Shown here: one piece after another, positions 43,452 to 52,939 of the stretch
Position numbering within the stretch: position 1 is the stretch's first letter
Layout: each line of letters starts with the position of its first letter
Origin: Lysinibacillus pakistanensis
GTDB lineage: Bacteria; Bacillota; Bacilli; Bacillales_A; Planococcaceae
Length of the DNA stretch: 64,000 bases
Reading direction: 5' to 3'
NCBI RefSeq assembly: GCF_030123245.1
Contig: NZ_CP126101.1
Location: forward strand, 3,780,501 to 3,844,500
Position numbers and translations under genes: made by a program
The notes under the pieces: generated by a model
What the model was told of the DNA's origin: nothing
The model's input: only the letters and a program-made list of their open reading frames with translations
Databases searched by the model: none

Positions 43452-44801
43452 CTAATTTGTATGGTAGCGACCTTTATAAACATACGTTAACGTTATAAAG
43501 ATATATATAGCTAATGTAATACCTGTTACAATTATAGAAGTTGTAAAAATAATACCAATCAAGATAGCACTTAACGCAATAATAGCAATCCACGTTGTGT
43601 AAGGAAACCATTTAACTACATAGGCACTTGTTTTTTCTGATTGTTTTTTACGTGATTTCAAATGTGCAATCGCAATGATTAACCAAATAAATAACACCGT
43701 GTATCCTAGTGAACCCATTAGAAACTCAAAAGTCTTACTTCCAGCATAAAGTGAAATAATTACACCAACATATAATGCTAATGTGCACATTAAAATCGCA
43801 TATACCGGAACTTTTCTTTTCGATAAATGAGCAAAGATTTTTGGAACACGCCCGTCCACAGCCTGTGTATATAACACACGAGATGAGCCATAAAGCCCTG
43901 AATTCATGGAGGAAATAATCGCAAGTAAAACAACAGCGTTCATAATATGGTCTGCACCAGGAATCCCAATCATTTTAAACACCATCACAAACGGACTTTC
44001 AGGTACGCCATTTACTTCATTCCAAGGAATTAAGCTTACGATAATAAAGAAAGGTAGTAAATAGAACGTCACAATCCGAACTAGTGTACTGCGCACAGCT
44101 TTCGGCACTACCTTTTCAGGATTCTTTGTTTCTGCTAATGTAATACCAATAATTTCAGTACCACCATAAGAATAAATAACCACAAGCATTGCAGCAATTA
44201 ATCCCATTGATCCGTTAGGGAAAAAGCCTCCATGCTCCGTTAAATTCGAAAAACCAACAGCAGTATGCTGACCAAACGAAACAAGTAATAAAATTAAGCC
44301 TGCAATAATGAACACAACGATTACACAAATTTTAACTAACGCTAACCAATATTCTGTTTCAGCAAAAACTTTCACTGATAATAAATTAATCGCTGTAACT
44401 AACACTGAAACAGACAATGCCAGAATCCAAATTGGATAATCAGGTAACCAATATTGAATGAAAATGGCCGCAACTACAGATTCTGCTGCAATATTCAAAA
44501 CCCACATTTTCCAATAAATCCAATCTAGGAAATATGCTGGGTACTTTCCTAATATCGATTGAACTAAATCTCTAAACGTTCTGGCCTCGCTATTTCGAAC
44601 TGCCATTTCCGCTAAACCTTGCATTACAAATAAAAGAATAATACCACCTAATAAATAGGCGATGAGCACTGATGGTCCTGCCTTATCAATGGCAGCACTA
44701 CTTCCTTTAAATAATCCTGCACCAATGGCACCACCTAAAGCCATCATCGTGATATGTCGTGAGGACATTGTGCGTTTTAATGTCTGGTTGTCTTTTTCCA
44801 T
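43452..44801 (-). CDS. yvbW: Amino acid permease, APC family (YvbW-like), T-box controlled
   Basis: 449 residues, AGGAGGAAAG upstream. Twelve transmembrane segments and the APC signature MMALGGAIGAGLFKGSSAAI (about 15-34), then YSYGGTEIIGITLAETKNPE. The leader is a T-box with specifier CTT (Leu). Bacillus subtilis YvbW is also an APC permease under a leucine T-box, so leucine uptake is the best guess. It splits the usual etfA-trxA neighbourhood. Confidence 0.88.
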   Translation of the reverse strand: MEKDNQTLKRTMSSRHITMMALGGAIGAGLFKGSSAAIDKAGPSVLIAYLLGGIILLFVMQGLAEMAVRNSEARTFRDLVQSILGKYPAYFLDWIYWKMWVLNIAAESVVAAIFIQYWLPDYPIWILALSVSVLVTAINLLSVKVFAETEYWLALVKICVIVVFIIAGLILLLVSFGQHTAVGFSNLTEHGGFFPNGSMGLIAAMLVVIYSYGGTEIIGITLAETKNPEKVVPKAVRSTLVRIVTFYLLPFFIIVSLIPWNEVNGVPESPFVMVFKMIGIPGADHIMNAVVLLAIISSMNSGLYGSSRVLYTQAVDGRVPKIFAHLSKRKVPVYAILMCTLALYVGVIISLYAGSKTFEFLMGSLGYTVLFIWLIIAIAHLKSRKKQSEKTSAYVVKWFPYTTWIAIIALSAILIGIIFTTSIIVTGITLAIYIFITLTYVYKGRYHTN

Positions 44802-44821
44802 TTTCTTTCCTCCTAAATCAA

Positions 44822-45105
44822 AAAGGCATATCGCCTATCCTTTCACCGTTAAATGAAAGAAGAGACGATATGCCATAAGCAAACCGCGGTACCACTCTAA
44901 TTGATTCGATTCGAATCCTACTTTAAAACCTTGTAACGAAGGTTAATCGTCAAACAAATAGAATAATCTGTTAATTCCATTTATTTTACCACTCCTAGGC
45001 AAGTTCAAAGTCTTATTGGACTGCGTTGCACCACCCCGCAGCTCTCTCTACCAAATAATGAGCTTCTACTACTCCTAATCTTTGCGTTTCAATACTTTAT
45101 TATTG
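44822..45105 (-). promoter_or_regulatory. T-box leader, probably leucine-specific
   Basis: The T-box sequence GTGGTACCGCGGTT is at 44895-44882 on the minus strand. Stem I has GGGTGGTGCAACGCAG-like sequence and AGTAGTAGAAGC. The specifier region reads TTTGAACTTGCC, giving codon CTT at 45003-45001. The terminator GGCATATCG/CGATATGCC with TTTTTG ends at 44822. Uncharged tRNA-Leu would turn on the permease. Confidence 0.85.
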
Positions 45106-45195
45106 AAAAATTTAATGATTATCCACCACTATAAGGGCTATCCATCATTATGTCAATATCTTATTTTGCGATAATTCTCAAAATAGAGCATTATA

Positions 45196-45225
45196 CAAAA
45201 AAACAGGAGGAATGAATCCCCCTGT
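45196..45225 (-). terminator. Terminator of the fad-etf operon
   Basis: Minus strand ACAGGGGG...CCTCCTGT stem followed by TTTTTTTG, eleven bases below etfA. Confidence 0.85.
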
Positions 45226-45233
45226 ACCATTTA

Positions 45234-46211
45234 CTATGCATTTACTTTTAATGCCTTAAATTCTTCAATTAGAAGAGGCACTACTTCGAATAAATCTCCT
45301 ACAATACCGTAATCTGCCACTTTGAAAATATTAGCCTCAGGATCTTTATTAATCGCAACGATGACTTTAGAATTTGACATACCTGCTAAGTGCTGGATTG
45401 CGCCAGAAATTCCTGCAGCAATGTAAAGATCAGGTGTTACAACCTTACCTGTTTGACCAATTTGAAGTGAATAATCACAGTATTCAGCATCACATGCACC
45501 ACGTGAGGCACCAACTGCGCCACCAAGTAAATCTGCTAGCTGTTTTAATGGTTCAAAGCCTTCTTCTGATTTAACACCACGTCCGCCCGCTACAACTACT
45601 TTCGCTTCTGAAAGATCAACACCTTCTGAAGACTTACGTACAACCTCTTTTATGATTGTGCGAAGGTTTGTAATATCCACCAAAATGGAAGCTACGTCAC
45701 CTGATTTGCCTTCTACTTTTTCTAAAGGTGCAATATTGTTTGGACGAATTGAAGCTAAAATAACACCATCTTTTACTTTTACTTTTTCGAAAGCTTTACC
45801 AGAGTAAATTGGACGGATAAATACGATATCATCGCCAGTGCCTTCAATTGAAGTAACATCAGATACTAGACCTGCCTGTAACTTACTTGCAATCTTTGGT
45901 GATAAATCTTTGCCATTAGCTGTATGACCAAATACAATTCCAGTTGGATTTTCCTGCTCAATGACAGCTAATAACGCTTGACCATATCCATCAGATGTAT
46001 ATTGTTTTAAATGTGGATGCTCTACTGTTACAACACGATCAGCTCCATATTCAAATAATGAACCAGTTAAATCTGCTACAGCGTCCCCTAAAAGTACGCC
46101 AACAACCTCGCCACCATCAGCGATTTGTTTTGCAGCAGCAATTGCTTCGAAAGAAACATTACGTAAGCTTCCTTCACGAACTTCACCTAATACTAATACT
46201 TTTTTTGACAT
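45234..46211 (-). CDS. etfA: Electron transfer flavoprotein alpha subunit
   Basis: 325 residues, GGAGGGAATA upstream. The FAD-binding C-terminal domain has [40 protein letters not shown] and [13 protein letters not shown]. It takes electrons from acyl-CoA dehydrogenases with EtfB. Last gene of the operon. Confidence 0.96.
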   Translation of the reverse strand: MSKKVLVLGEVREGSLRNVSFEAIAAAKQIADGGEVVGVLLGDAVADLTGSLFEYGADRVVTVEHPHLKQYTSDGYGQALLAVIEQENPTGIVFGHTANGKDLSPKIASKLQAGLVSDVTSIEGTGDDIVFIRPIYSGKAFEKVKVKDGVILASIRPNNIAPLEKVEGKSGDVASILVDITNLRTIIKEVVRKSSEGVDLSEAKVVVAGGRGVKSEEGFEPLKQLADLLGGAVGASRGACDAEYCDYSLQIGQTGKVVTPDLYIAAGISGAIQHLAGMSNSKVIVAINKDPEANIFKVADYGIVGDLFEVVPLLIEEFKALKVNA

Positions 46212-46261
46212 AGTATATTCCCTCCGTTACCCTTTAAGATTCGATTAACATCATCAAATTT

Positions 46262-47035
46262 TTAAACTACTTTTGCTTCAGTGTGAAGTAGATTTACCAG
46301 TTCTTTTACTTGTGCAGAAAGATCACCTTCAAGAACGCGTCCTGCTGCCTTTTGTGCTGGTAAGAAGATGTTTACAGTTTCAATCTTCACTTCTACATCA
46401 TCTTCATCGATATCTAAATCATCTAATTCAAGTTCTGCAAGCGGTTTCTTCTTCGCTTTCATGATACCTGGTAAAGATGGGTAACGAGGCTCATTTAAAC
46501 CTTGTTGAGCTGTTACTAATAGTGGTAAAGAGGACTCGATAACCTCTGAATCACCTTCGATATCGCGTACAATTTTCGCAGATGTTCCATCGATTTCAAG
46601 TTTTGTAATTGTTGTTACATAGTTAATGCCAAGTAAATCTGCAACACGTGGACCTACTTGCCCAGAGCCACCATCTATCGCTACGTTTCCTGTTAAAATT
46701 AAATCAGCATCTTTATCTTTTAAATACTCTGCTAAGATAAAAGCAGCTGCATTTTGATCTAATTCATCCAAATCATCTTCTGTATTAATAAGAACCGCTT
46801 CATCTGCTCCCATGGCAAGAGCTGTACGTAGTTGCTTTTCAGCATCTTCGCCACCAATTGTTACTACTGTTACTTTACCACCAGCAGCGTCACGAACTTG
46901 GATTGCCTCTTCAATGGCATATTCGTCATAAGGGTTGATGATGAATTCAGCACCATCTTCTTGAATTTTACCACCAGACACAACAATTTTCTCTTCCGTG
47001 TCAAACGTACGTTTAATTAATGCAAAAATGTTCAT
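46262..47035 (-). CDS. etfB: Electron transfer flavoprotein beta subunit
   Basis: 257 residues, AGGAGGTATGG upstream. AMP-binding ETF fold: NPYDEYAIEEAIQVRDA, ALAMGADEAVLI, GNVAIDGGSGQVGPRVADLL. Partner of EtfA, 50 bases ahead of it. Feeds electrons from beta-oxidation to the respiratory chain. Confidence 0.96.
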   Translation of the reverse strand: MNIFALIKRTFDTEEKIVVSGGKIQEDGAEFIINPYDEYAIEEAIQVRDAAGGKVTVVTIGGEDAEKQLRTALAMGADEAVLINTEDDLDELDQNAAAFILAEYLKDKDADLILTGNVAIDGGSGQVGPRVADLLGINYVTTITKLEIDGTSAKIVRDIEGDSEVIESSLPLLVTAQQGLNEPRYPSLPGIMKAKKKPLAELELDDLDIDEDDVEVKIETVNIFLPAQKAAGRVLEGDLSAQVKELVNLLHTEAKVV

Positions 47036-47144
47036 ATATCCATACCTCCTGGAACGTTTTTTAATTCTAAGTAAACTTATAAATATTATATATTTTCAGT
47101 TTGGATAATGTCGATTGACAAGTGCTATCGACACTAATGGAAAA

Positions 47145-47918
47145 TTATTTACCAGTAAACACAGGCTCACGTTTTTCAATAAATGCTTGAATGCCTTCTT
47201 TTGCATCTTCTGTTATAAAAACAGTACCAAACGATTTTGCCTCAGCCTCCATACCTTCGTAGAATGAAGCAGGCTTCGCAAATTGTAAAGTTTGAATAGC
47301 TGCCTTTAAGGCGATTGGGCTCTTCTTCGCAATTTTCTTAGCAGTTTTTAACGTTTCCTCAAGCAGCACTTCATCTGAATATGCTCGATTCGCTAACCCC
47401 CACTGCACAGCTTCTGTACCTGAAATTGGCTCACTTGTAAACATCATTTCTGCAGCTTTTGCAACACCAACATAGCGTGGTAATCGTTGTGTGCCACCAA
47501 AGCCAGGAATTAGACCTAATTGTAATTCGGGTAACCCTAATTTTGCAGATTCTGTTACAAAGCGCAGATGACAGCTCATCGCAAGCTCCAAACCACCGCC
47601 AAGTGCAGCACCATGGATTGCAGCAATAACAGGTTTTGAGAATGATTCAACACGTTCAAATACTTGTTGCCCATTGCTCGCTAGTTTTGTAAATTCCTCG
47701 CCAGATTCAACTTCTGTAAATTCCTTTATGTCTGCACCTGCTGAGAAGAAACGGCCTTCACCGTGAAGCACAAGGACACGTACTGCGTCATCGTTTTCTA
47801 CTGCATCTAGCACTTCATTGACTTCGGTAATGATTCCGCGAGATAATGCGTTTGCTGGTGGTCGTGCAATTGTAATAATTGCTACTCCATCTTCAACTTT
47901 CCAACTTAGAAATTCCAT
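47145..47918 (-). CDS. fadB: Enoyl-CoA hydratase
   Basis: 257 residues, AAAGGATGTGG upstream. Crotonase fold with [13 protein letters not shown] (about 55-67) and the oxyanion-hole/catalytic stretch [20 protein letters not shown], then [20 protein letters not shown] containing the two catalytic Glu positions. Hydrates 2-enoyl-CoA in beta-oxidation. Fourteen bases after fadR. Confidence 0.94.
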   Translation of the reverse strand: MEFLSWKVEDGVAIITIARPPANALSRGIITEVNEVLDAVENDDAVRVLVLHGEGRFFSAGADIKEFTEVESGEEFTKLASNGQQVFERVESFSKPVIAAIHGAALGGGLELAMSCHLRFVTESAKLGLPELQLGLIPGFGGTQRLPRYVGVAKAAEMMFTSEPISGTEAVQWGLANRAYSDEVLLEETLKTAKKIAKKSPIALKAAIQTLQFAKPASFYEGMEAEAKSFGTVFITEDAKEGIQAFIEKREPVFTGK

Positions 47919-47932
47919 TTCTCCACATCCTT

Positions 47933-48514
47933 TTAAGCTTTAATGCCGTTCAGAATTAATGCCTGAACCTTTGGAACTTGTTCTATCAAATCATATCGAT
48001 AGTCATTCATGACCCACGACGTAATGGTTTCATCAATTGTTCCAAATACCATTTGACGTGCCAAGCGTACATCCATCGTTTGATTGAACTCACCGGAAAG
48101 CATACCTTCGATTAAAATTTGATCAAGTAATTGTAAGTACTCTCTTAACACCGAATTAATCTTTAATCGTAAATCCTTATTCGATTGTCGTAGTTCTAAT
48201 TGTGTGACGGTTGCTAGGTATCGATCTGTCGCTAGAACATTAAAATGATTTTCTATCATCCGTGAAAGTTTGTCTTTAGACGTACTTCCATTTTCTATTA
48301 TATCTTGTAATGACTCAACAAAAACAGCCATTTTTTCATTAAAGACAGAAATTAATATATCTTCTTTATTTTTAAAATATAAATAGATTGTTCCATCAGC
48401 CACCCCAGCCTGTTTAGCGATTTTCGACACTTGCGCTTGGTGATACCCATTTTCTGCTATAACGATGACAGCTGCATCAATAATTTGCTTATATTTCGGC
48501 TTATCACGTTTCAC
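47933..48514 (-). CDS. fadR: TetR-family regulator of fatty acid degradation, FadR
   Basis: 193 residues, GTG start after AGGTGGTGA. N-terminal TetR helix-turn-helix [20 protein letters not shown], then [20 protein letters not shown]. The location between lcfA and fadB is that of Bacillus FadR (YsiA), which represses beta-oxidation genes until long-chain acyl-CoA binds. A near-consensus FadR box covers its own promoter. Confidence 0.94.
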   Translation of the reverse strand: MKRDKPKYKQIIDAAVIVIAENGYHQAQVSKIAKQAGVADGTIYLYFKNKEDILISVFNEKMAVFVESLQDIIENGSTSKDKLSRMIENHFNVLATDRYLATVTQLELRQSNKDLRLKINSVLREYLQLLDQILIEGMLSGEFNQTMDVRLARQMVFGTIDETITSWVMNDYRYDLIEQVPKVQALILNGIKA

Positions 48515-48634
48515 TTATATATCACCACCTATAAAAACTTACAGACGTCTACATGCTTTGTTACCACATGATGTAATCCTTATTTAGTAAAAAGTAAGGA
48601 TGTGACGTATTAACCTAAAAAAAATATGAAAATA

Positions 48635-48688
48635 TGAATGGTCATTCATTCATATTTTCATATTATATTTTACAACTTTGCTTGTCAA
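48635..48688 (-). promoter_or_regulatory. Promoter of fadR-fadB-etfBA with FadR operator
   Basis: Minus strand TTGACA (48688-48683), 17 bases, TAATAT (48665-48660), then the operator TGAATGAATGACCATTCA (48652-48635). The operator agrees with the Bacillus FadR consensus TGAATGAnTAnTCATTCA at all but two defined positions. Binding would cover the transcription start, giving autoregulation separate from lcfA. Confidence 0.8.
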
Positions 48689-48703
48689 TACTTTATGACG
48701 TAT

Positions 48704-50395
48704 TTATTTTGCTTCTTTATTCACTAATTTCGTTTTTTCTTCATCCACTAATGAGCGACGCAAAATTTTCCCTACAGCTGTTTTCGGAAGCTCATCTCTA
48801 AATTCATAATAGCGCGGAACTTTGAATGCAGCTAGATGTTGGCGGCAATATTTATTTAATTCGTCCTCTGTAATCGAATATCCTTCTTTTAATACAATAT
48901 AAGCTTTAACTGTTTCTCCACGGTACGGATCTGGAATACCTGCAACTATACATTCTTGAATTTCCTCTCGCTCATATAAGACTTCTTCCACCTCACGAGG
49001 GTATATATTAAAGCCGCCTGCAATAATCAAATCCTTTTTACGATCCACTACATAGAAAAAGCCTTCTTCATCCATATAACCCAAATCCCCTGTTAAGAAC
49101 CAGCCATCTGCGAACGTTGCTGCCGTGTCTTCTGGTCGGTTCCAATAACCCTTCATTACCTGTGGACCTTTTACAGCAATCTCTCCAACCTCACCAACTG
49201 GAAGCTCCTCCGTATCTCCTGTACGTAAAATAACCGCATCTGTGTTCGGCCATGGTAAACCAATTGAGCCGATTTTGCGTTTACCCCAAATAGGTGTTGA
49301 ATGTGTTACTGGAGAAGTTTCTGTTAATCCGTAACCTTCTACGAGCTTTCCACCTGTGACTGCTTCAAATTTCTCTTGCACCTCAACCGGAAGTGATGCA
49401 GAGCCACTCAAGCAAGCTTTAATGGATGACAAATCATATTTAGTAATATCTGGATGATTTAAAAGACCAATATATAATGTTGGGGCACCAGGGAAAAGCG
49501 TTGGTTTTTGCTTATCAATGGTTTTCAATGCTGTTTCCGCATCGAATTTTGGTAATAACACCATTTTATTTTGCGTAAAAACAGATAATAGCATAACCGT
49601 GGTCATACCATAGACATGGAAGAACGGTAAAATACCCATAATTGTTTCTTCACCATGCACACATTTATACATCCAAACATCACACATTGTTGTATTGGCA
49701 ATTAAATTTTTATGAGTCAGCATTACACCTTTAGGAAAGCCGGTTGTACCTCCTGTATATTGAAGCAAGGCAATGTCCTCTTCAAAATCAAAAGAAATGT
49801 CCAGCACCTTAATTGGTGAGGAACGCATAATTTCAGTAAATAGATGGTTTTGACCGCTATGTTCTACCTTCACACTAAAACCGTATTGCTTTTTTTGAAT
49901 AAAAGGATAAACTAAATTTTTCGGAAATGGTAAGTAATCTTTTATAGCCGTGACAATTACATTTTCAAGTGCGGTTTCTTTCATAATCTTCATAACACGT
50001 GGATATAAAATGTCCATCACTAAAATAACCTTTGCTCCTGAATCAGCCATTTGATATTGAAGTTCACGTTCAGTATAAAGTGGATTTGTTTGTACGACAA
50101 CAGCTCCAGCATACATAGCACCGTAGTAAGCAATTACACTTTGAGGTGAATTTGGTAGCATAATTGCCACACGATCTCCCTTTTCTACACCAAGTGCCTG
50201 TAAATAGTTTGCAAATCTAAGCGCAGACTCATATAACTCTGTGTACGTCAAATCCTTCCCCATAAAATGAATCGCCACTTTGGATGGATTCTTTTTATAG
50301 GCACGTGTCAAAAACTCTTGCACTGGAATTTCCTCAAACGTTAAAGACGATGGTACTTCTTCAGGATAATTTGCTAGCCATGGTTTTGTTGTCAT
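48704..50395 (-). CDS. lcfA: Long-chain acyl-CoA synthetase
   Basis: 563 residues, AGGGGAGAGG upstream. AMP-forming ligase motifs: LLQYTGGTTGFPKGVMLTHK (P-loop, about 206-225), VEGYGLTETSPV, GWFLTGDLGYMDEEGFFYVV and DRKKDLIIAGGFNIYPREVE; the C-terminal catalytic Lys is in TAVGKILRR. Activates fatty acids for beta-oxidation. First gene of the lcfA-fadR-fadB-etfBA set. Confidence 0.96.
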   Translation of the reverse strand: MTTKPWLANYPEEVPSSLTFEEIPVQEFLTRAYKKNPSKVAIHFMGKDLTYTELYESALRFANYLQALGVEKGDRVAIMLPNSPQSVIAYYGAMYAGAVVVQTNPLYTERELQYQMADSGAKVILVMDILYPRVMKIMKETALENVIVTAIKDYLPFPKNLVYPFIQKKQYGFSVKVEHSGQNHLFTEIMRSSPIKVLDISFDFEEDIALLQYTGGTTGFPKGVMLTHKNLIANTTMCDVWMYKCVHGEETIMGILPFFHVYGMTTVMLLSVFTQNKMVLLPKFDAETALKTIDKQKPTLFPGAPTLYIGLLNHPDITKYDLSSIKACLSGSASLPVEVQEKFEAVTGGKLVEGYGLTETSPVTHSTPIWGKRKIGSIGLPWPNTDAVILRTGDTEELPVGEVGEIAVKGPQVMKGYWNRPEDTAATFADGWFLTGDLGYMDEEGFFYVVDRKKDLIIAGGFNIYPREVEEVLYEREEIQECIVAGIPDPYRGETVKAYIVLKEGYSITEDELNKYCRQHLAAFKVPRYYEFRDELPKTAVGKILRRSLVDEEKTKLVNKEAK

Positions 50396-50566
50396 ACGTC
50401 CTCTCCCCTTTGCCCCAAACTTTGTAAATTCTTATATTAATTATAATGAAAAAGAAATACAGTTTCAAACACAAAATAGAAAATAAATGCATTTTCGATT
50501 AATTATTATGCATTTCACAACATTTATATGACTGTATTTTATAGGGTTTTTGATTGCTAGACCTTA

Positions 50567-50582
50567 TGAATACTCATTCATT
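50567..50582 (-). promoter_or_regulatory. FadR-like operator upstream of lcfA
   Basis: TGAATACTCATTCATT, sharing the TGAAT...CATTCATT pattern with the boxes at 48635 and 31403, about 170 bases before lcfA. No convincing -10/-35 pair was seen beside it. Confidence 0.5.
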
Positions 50583-50793
50583 CTTTGTTTTTTTATGCAA
50601 ACATGTGAAGTAATATTTCTATATTGCGAAAATAAATTGCGAGGATTAATTTTTCATAAGATGAAAGATTAATGATAGATTTTAGTAGTATTTTGTGCGG
50701 TAGTGGTTTTAAGAGAATTTTGATGGTGATGAAATTTTTGATTTTGCTGAAGATTGGGGGATAATTTATGCTGCCTAGGTGGGGGCGAAATCA

Positions 50794-50877
50794 CATGAGT
50801 TGTTTTTAAAGCTACATGAGCGATTCTACTCGATACATGCACAAGTTTTGGTGTCATCTGAGTGGTTCTTGATGTCA
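50794..50877. repeat. 21-bp minisatellite, four degenerate units
   Basis: Units start at 50794, 50815, 50836 and 50857, each beginning CATGAG/CATGCA/TCTGAG and about 21 bases long. The phase and wording match the larger array at 52063-52356. The surrounding 50583-50952 holds no gene; a 62-codon minus frame there is low complexity. Confidence 0.6.
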
Positions 50878-50952
50878 GCCGCTTGCTTTCTCTCCTTGTC
50901 TGAGTAGTATCCGATTCTCTTCTGATTTTTACCTCACCTAAGCTAGGATTTT

Positions 50953-51903
50953 TTAATTGCCCTTTAAATAATAGAATGTCTTATTATTACATCCTTCTTT
51001 TTTCTTAGAAAATTCCTGTAGCACTCTTTTTGTAAGATGTCGATTTGATAATGCTAAAAAATAGCGTGCAGTTTGAGTATTAATTTTCTCATCAATCAAT
51101 AAACAAAAATCCTGCAATGCTTGATGATGTGCGAATTTGTCATACATGTTGCAAGTTGGACAAAACCAACTATACTTTTGCCGGATTACTTTTGATTGAT
51201 TACAATGTCTGCAGAATATCCCCTGTTGAAGAGCTTTGGGATCAATTTTGTAGTAGGAACATAATGGGGAAGGTTGAAAAGCACGATGATGCTTTAATAA
51301 GAGATTTGCTATTTTAGATTTTGGAATCGTTCCTTTGGATTTATTTTCATTTAAATGCTGTCTTAGAAAATAAGACAATTCACGCCTCATTAAAACCGGA
51401 AACTTTCCTTGTTCATAATAAATTTCAGCATTATTAAAAGGAAAAACAATAATTCCTGTCACTGCTATTTGGACCTCAAACTGCTTAAAAAAGGAAATTA
51501 ATCCATAAATATATTCCTCGAGTTGAATTTCTGGGTGATTAAAAATATGTTTGTCACCATTTTCTAATATACGAACCATCTGTCTCGGGTGATGCTTCAA
51601 TTCAATCCTCCCACGAATATTTTTACTTTCAATCACAACTACATCATAAGGAGTAATAACTACAACATCAAGCTGAATAGGAACAGGCTCAAACAAGGTA
51701 ATATTATGTAAAACATAGATTTCCAGTGTCTGTGATAGCTTTTGCAATTCACTTATTATACATTGTTCACCAAAATCCCCTGCTTCTAATTGCTGTAATT
51801 CTTTGGAAACTTTTATATGTAGCGGATGACTTGAGTCCAAACGATGAATCATTGCACGTAACCCTGGTAGCATTGCTGCTTGTTCAAATGGTTTTAATAT
51901 CAT
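50953..51903 (-). CDS. NERD-domain (nuclease-related) protein with zinc ribbon
   Basis: 316 residues, AAGGGAAATTTC upstream. NERD domain at about residues 42-160: AGDFGEQCIISELQKL, LFEPVPIQLDVVVITPYDVV, VIESKNIRGRIEL (D and E-x-K of a restriction-endonuclease-like core). A C-terminal zinc ribbon has CRHC (about 230) and CPTC (about 248). Probably a DNA-processing or nuclease-like protein. It is flanked on both sides by 21-bp repeat arrays and breaks the usual yshE-lcfA adjacency. Confidence 0.9.
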   Translation of the reverse strand: MILKPFEQAAMLPGLRAMIHRLDSSHPLHIKVSKELQQLEAGDFGEQCIISELQKLSQTLEIYVLHNITLFEPVPIQLDVVVITPYDVVVIESKNIRGRIELKHHPRQMVRILENGDKHIFNHPEIQLEEYIYGLISFFKQFEVQIAVTGIIVFPFNNAEIYYEQGKFPVLMRRELSYFLRQHLNENKSKGTIPKSKIANLLLKHHRAFQPSPLCSYYKIDPKALQQGIFCRHCNQSKVIRQKYSWFCPTCNMYDKFAHHQALQDFCLLIDEKINTQTARYFLALSNRHLTKRVLQEFSKKKEGCNNKTFYYLKGN

Positions 51904-52062
51904 GAAATTTCCCTTTCTTTTTGCTTAGACTATAGCAAGTTTTATCCTCTTTGCAAATAGCTTTTTTTAAATTAAAAATTTAATCACCTTAAATTTGCTT
52001 AAAAGAATAAAATTAAGAAAATTTGTGGATATTTGACCCTCCCCTGTTAATTTTACAATGGA

Positions 52063-52356
52063 CCGAAGCGGTTCTTGTCCATACCTGAGCGACTTTTTAC
52101 TCTACCGGAGCCGTTCTTGACCCTACCTGAGCGACTTTTTACTCTACCGGAGCTGTTCTTGATCCTATCCGAGCGACTTTTTACTCTATCTGAGCACTTC
52201 TTGACCCTACCCGAGCGATTTCTTACTCTATCTGAGCACTTCTTGACCCTACCTGAGCGCTTCTCGACCATACCCGAGCGCCTTCTTACTTTATCTGAAC
52301 ACTTCTTGACCCTACCCGAGCAATTCCACTCTCAAGCTGAGCAATTTTTTCTGTAT
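52063..52356. repeat. 21-bp minisatellite, 14 units
   Basis: Fourteen head-to-tail 21-bp units, typified by CCTGAGCGACTTTTTACTCTA minus its last base and CCGGAGCCGTTCTTGACCCT, often alternating between two subtypes. Being a multiple of three with no stop it stays open in frames on both strands (7-residue peptide repeats), but there is no ribosome site or known product. I regard it as non-coding. Confidence 0.85.
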
Positions 52357-52376
52357 GCCACCTTTAAATATAACAA

Positions 52377-52409
52377 AAACGCATCCTCACAAACAGGATG
52401 CGTTTTCTT
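52377..52409. terminator. Terminator below the 26-aa gene
   Basis: AAAACGCATCCT and AGGATGCGTTTT form a perfect stem around CACAAAC; T-rich on both strands. It closes the zapA-cvpA-polX-mutS2-yshE unit. Confidence 0.88.
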
Positions 52410-52411
52410 GT

Positions 52412-52492
52412 TTAAAGGGTCATCATATAGTAGACACCGACTGCTAAAAATGCGATGCAGACAACGATTAGAATTTTTGCTAATTTTTCCAT
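52412..52492 (-). CDS. 26-aa membrane microprotein
   Basis: ATG 52492 follows AGGAGTGTCATGAC. The product MEKLAKILIVVCIAFLAVGV ends YYMMTL: a short charged start and one transmembrane helix. It lies 12 bases below yshE and directly ahead of the operon terminator, so it is inside the transcript. Size and layout are those of a regulatory or assembly micropeptide; unknown. Confidence 0.55.
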   Translation of the reverse strand: MEKLAKILIVVCIAFLAVGVYYMMTL

Positions 52493-52504
52493 GTCATGAC
52501 ACTC

Positions 52505-52918
52505 CTATGCAATACTTGCCCCAATCACAAACGATAGACCTACTGAAATGGTGAAGGAAATAAAGCCGACTGAGCGATTATCATTCGCAATTTCTTGATC
52601 TACATTAAAGCGTGGAGTCATAAATTCAAATAAAAAATACGCCACAATCAGTAATGTAAAGCCAAAAAGACCCCAGCCAATCATTTCGCTTAATGTGCTG
52701 TGTCGAGCAATGGAATAGCGGAAAATATTGCAAATCCCCAAAATTTTCCCTCCAGTTGCAAGTGCTACAGCAACATTGCCATTTTTTATTTCTTCCCAAT
52801 TTTTATATTTCGTAACGACTTCGAACAATGCCATCGAGACGACTAAACATAACACAACAACACTAAAATATCCTGCCGTTTCGATAATCGGATATCGCCA
52901 AAAGCTAGAATTCAGCAT
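52505..52918 (-). CDS. yshE: DUF350 membrane protein (YshE)
   Basis: 137 residues, GGGGACGGAG upstream. Four transmembrane segments in two similar halves, with ATGGKILGICNIFRYS and FGFTLLIVAYFLFEFMTPRF, typical of DUF350. Follows mutS2 as in Bacillus subtilis. Function unknown. Confidence 0.9.
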   Translation of the reverse strand: MLNSSFWRYPIIETAGYFSVVVLCLVVSMALFEVVTKYKNWEEIKNGNVAVALATGGKILGICNIFRYSIARHSTLSEMIGWGLFGFTLLIVAYFLFEFMTPRFNVDQEIANDNRSVGFISFTISVGLSFVIGASIA

Positions 52919-52939
52919 TTTCTCCGTCCCCTTTACTGC

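Noticed and set aside
50669..50857. 62-codon minus-strand frame
   Set aside because: Low-complexity His/Thr/Gln/Lys peptide overlapping the degenerate 21-bp units.
52053..52271. Minus-strand repeat frame (VKSRSG-like)
   Set aside because: Same minisatellite read on the other strand; low complexity and no ribosome site.
52075..52554. 159-codon plus-strand frame of 7-residue repeats (LPERLFT-like)
   Set aside because: It is produced by the 21-bp minisatellite, which is open in frames on both strands; no ribosome site, and it runs into a terminator and the opposite-strand microprotein and yshE.
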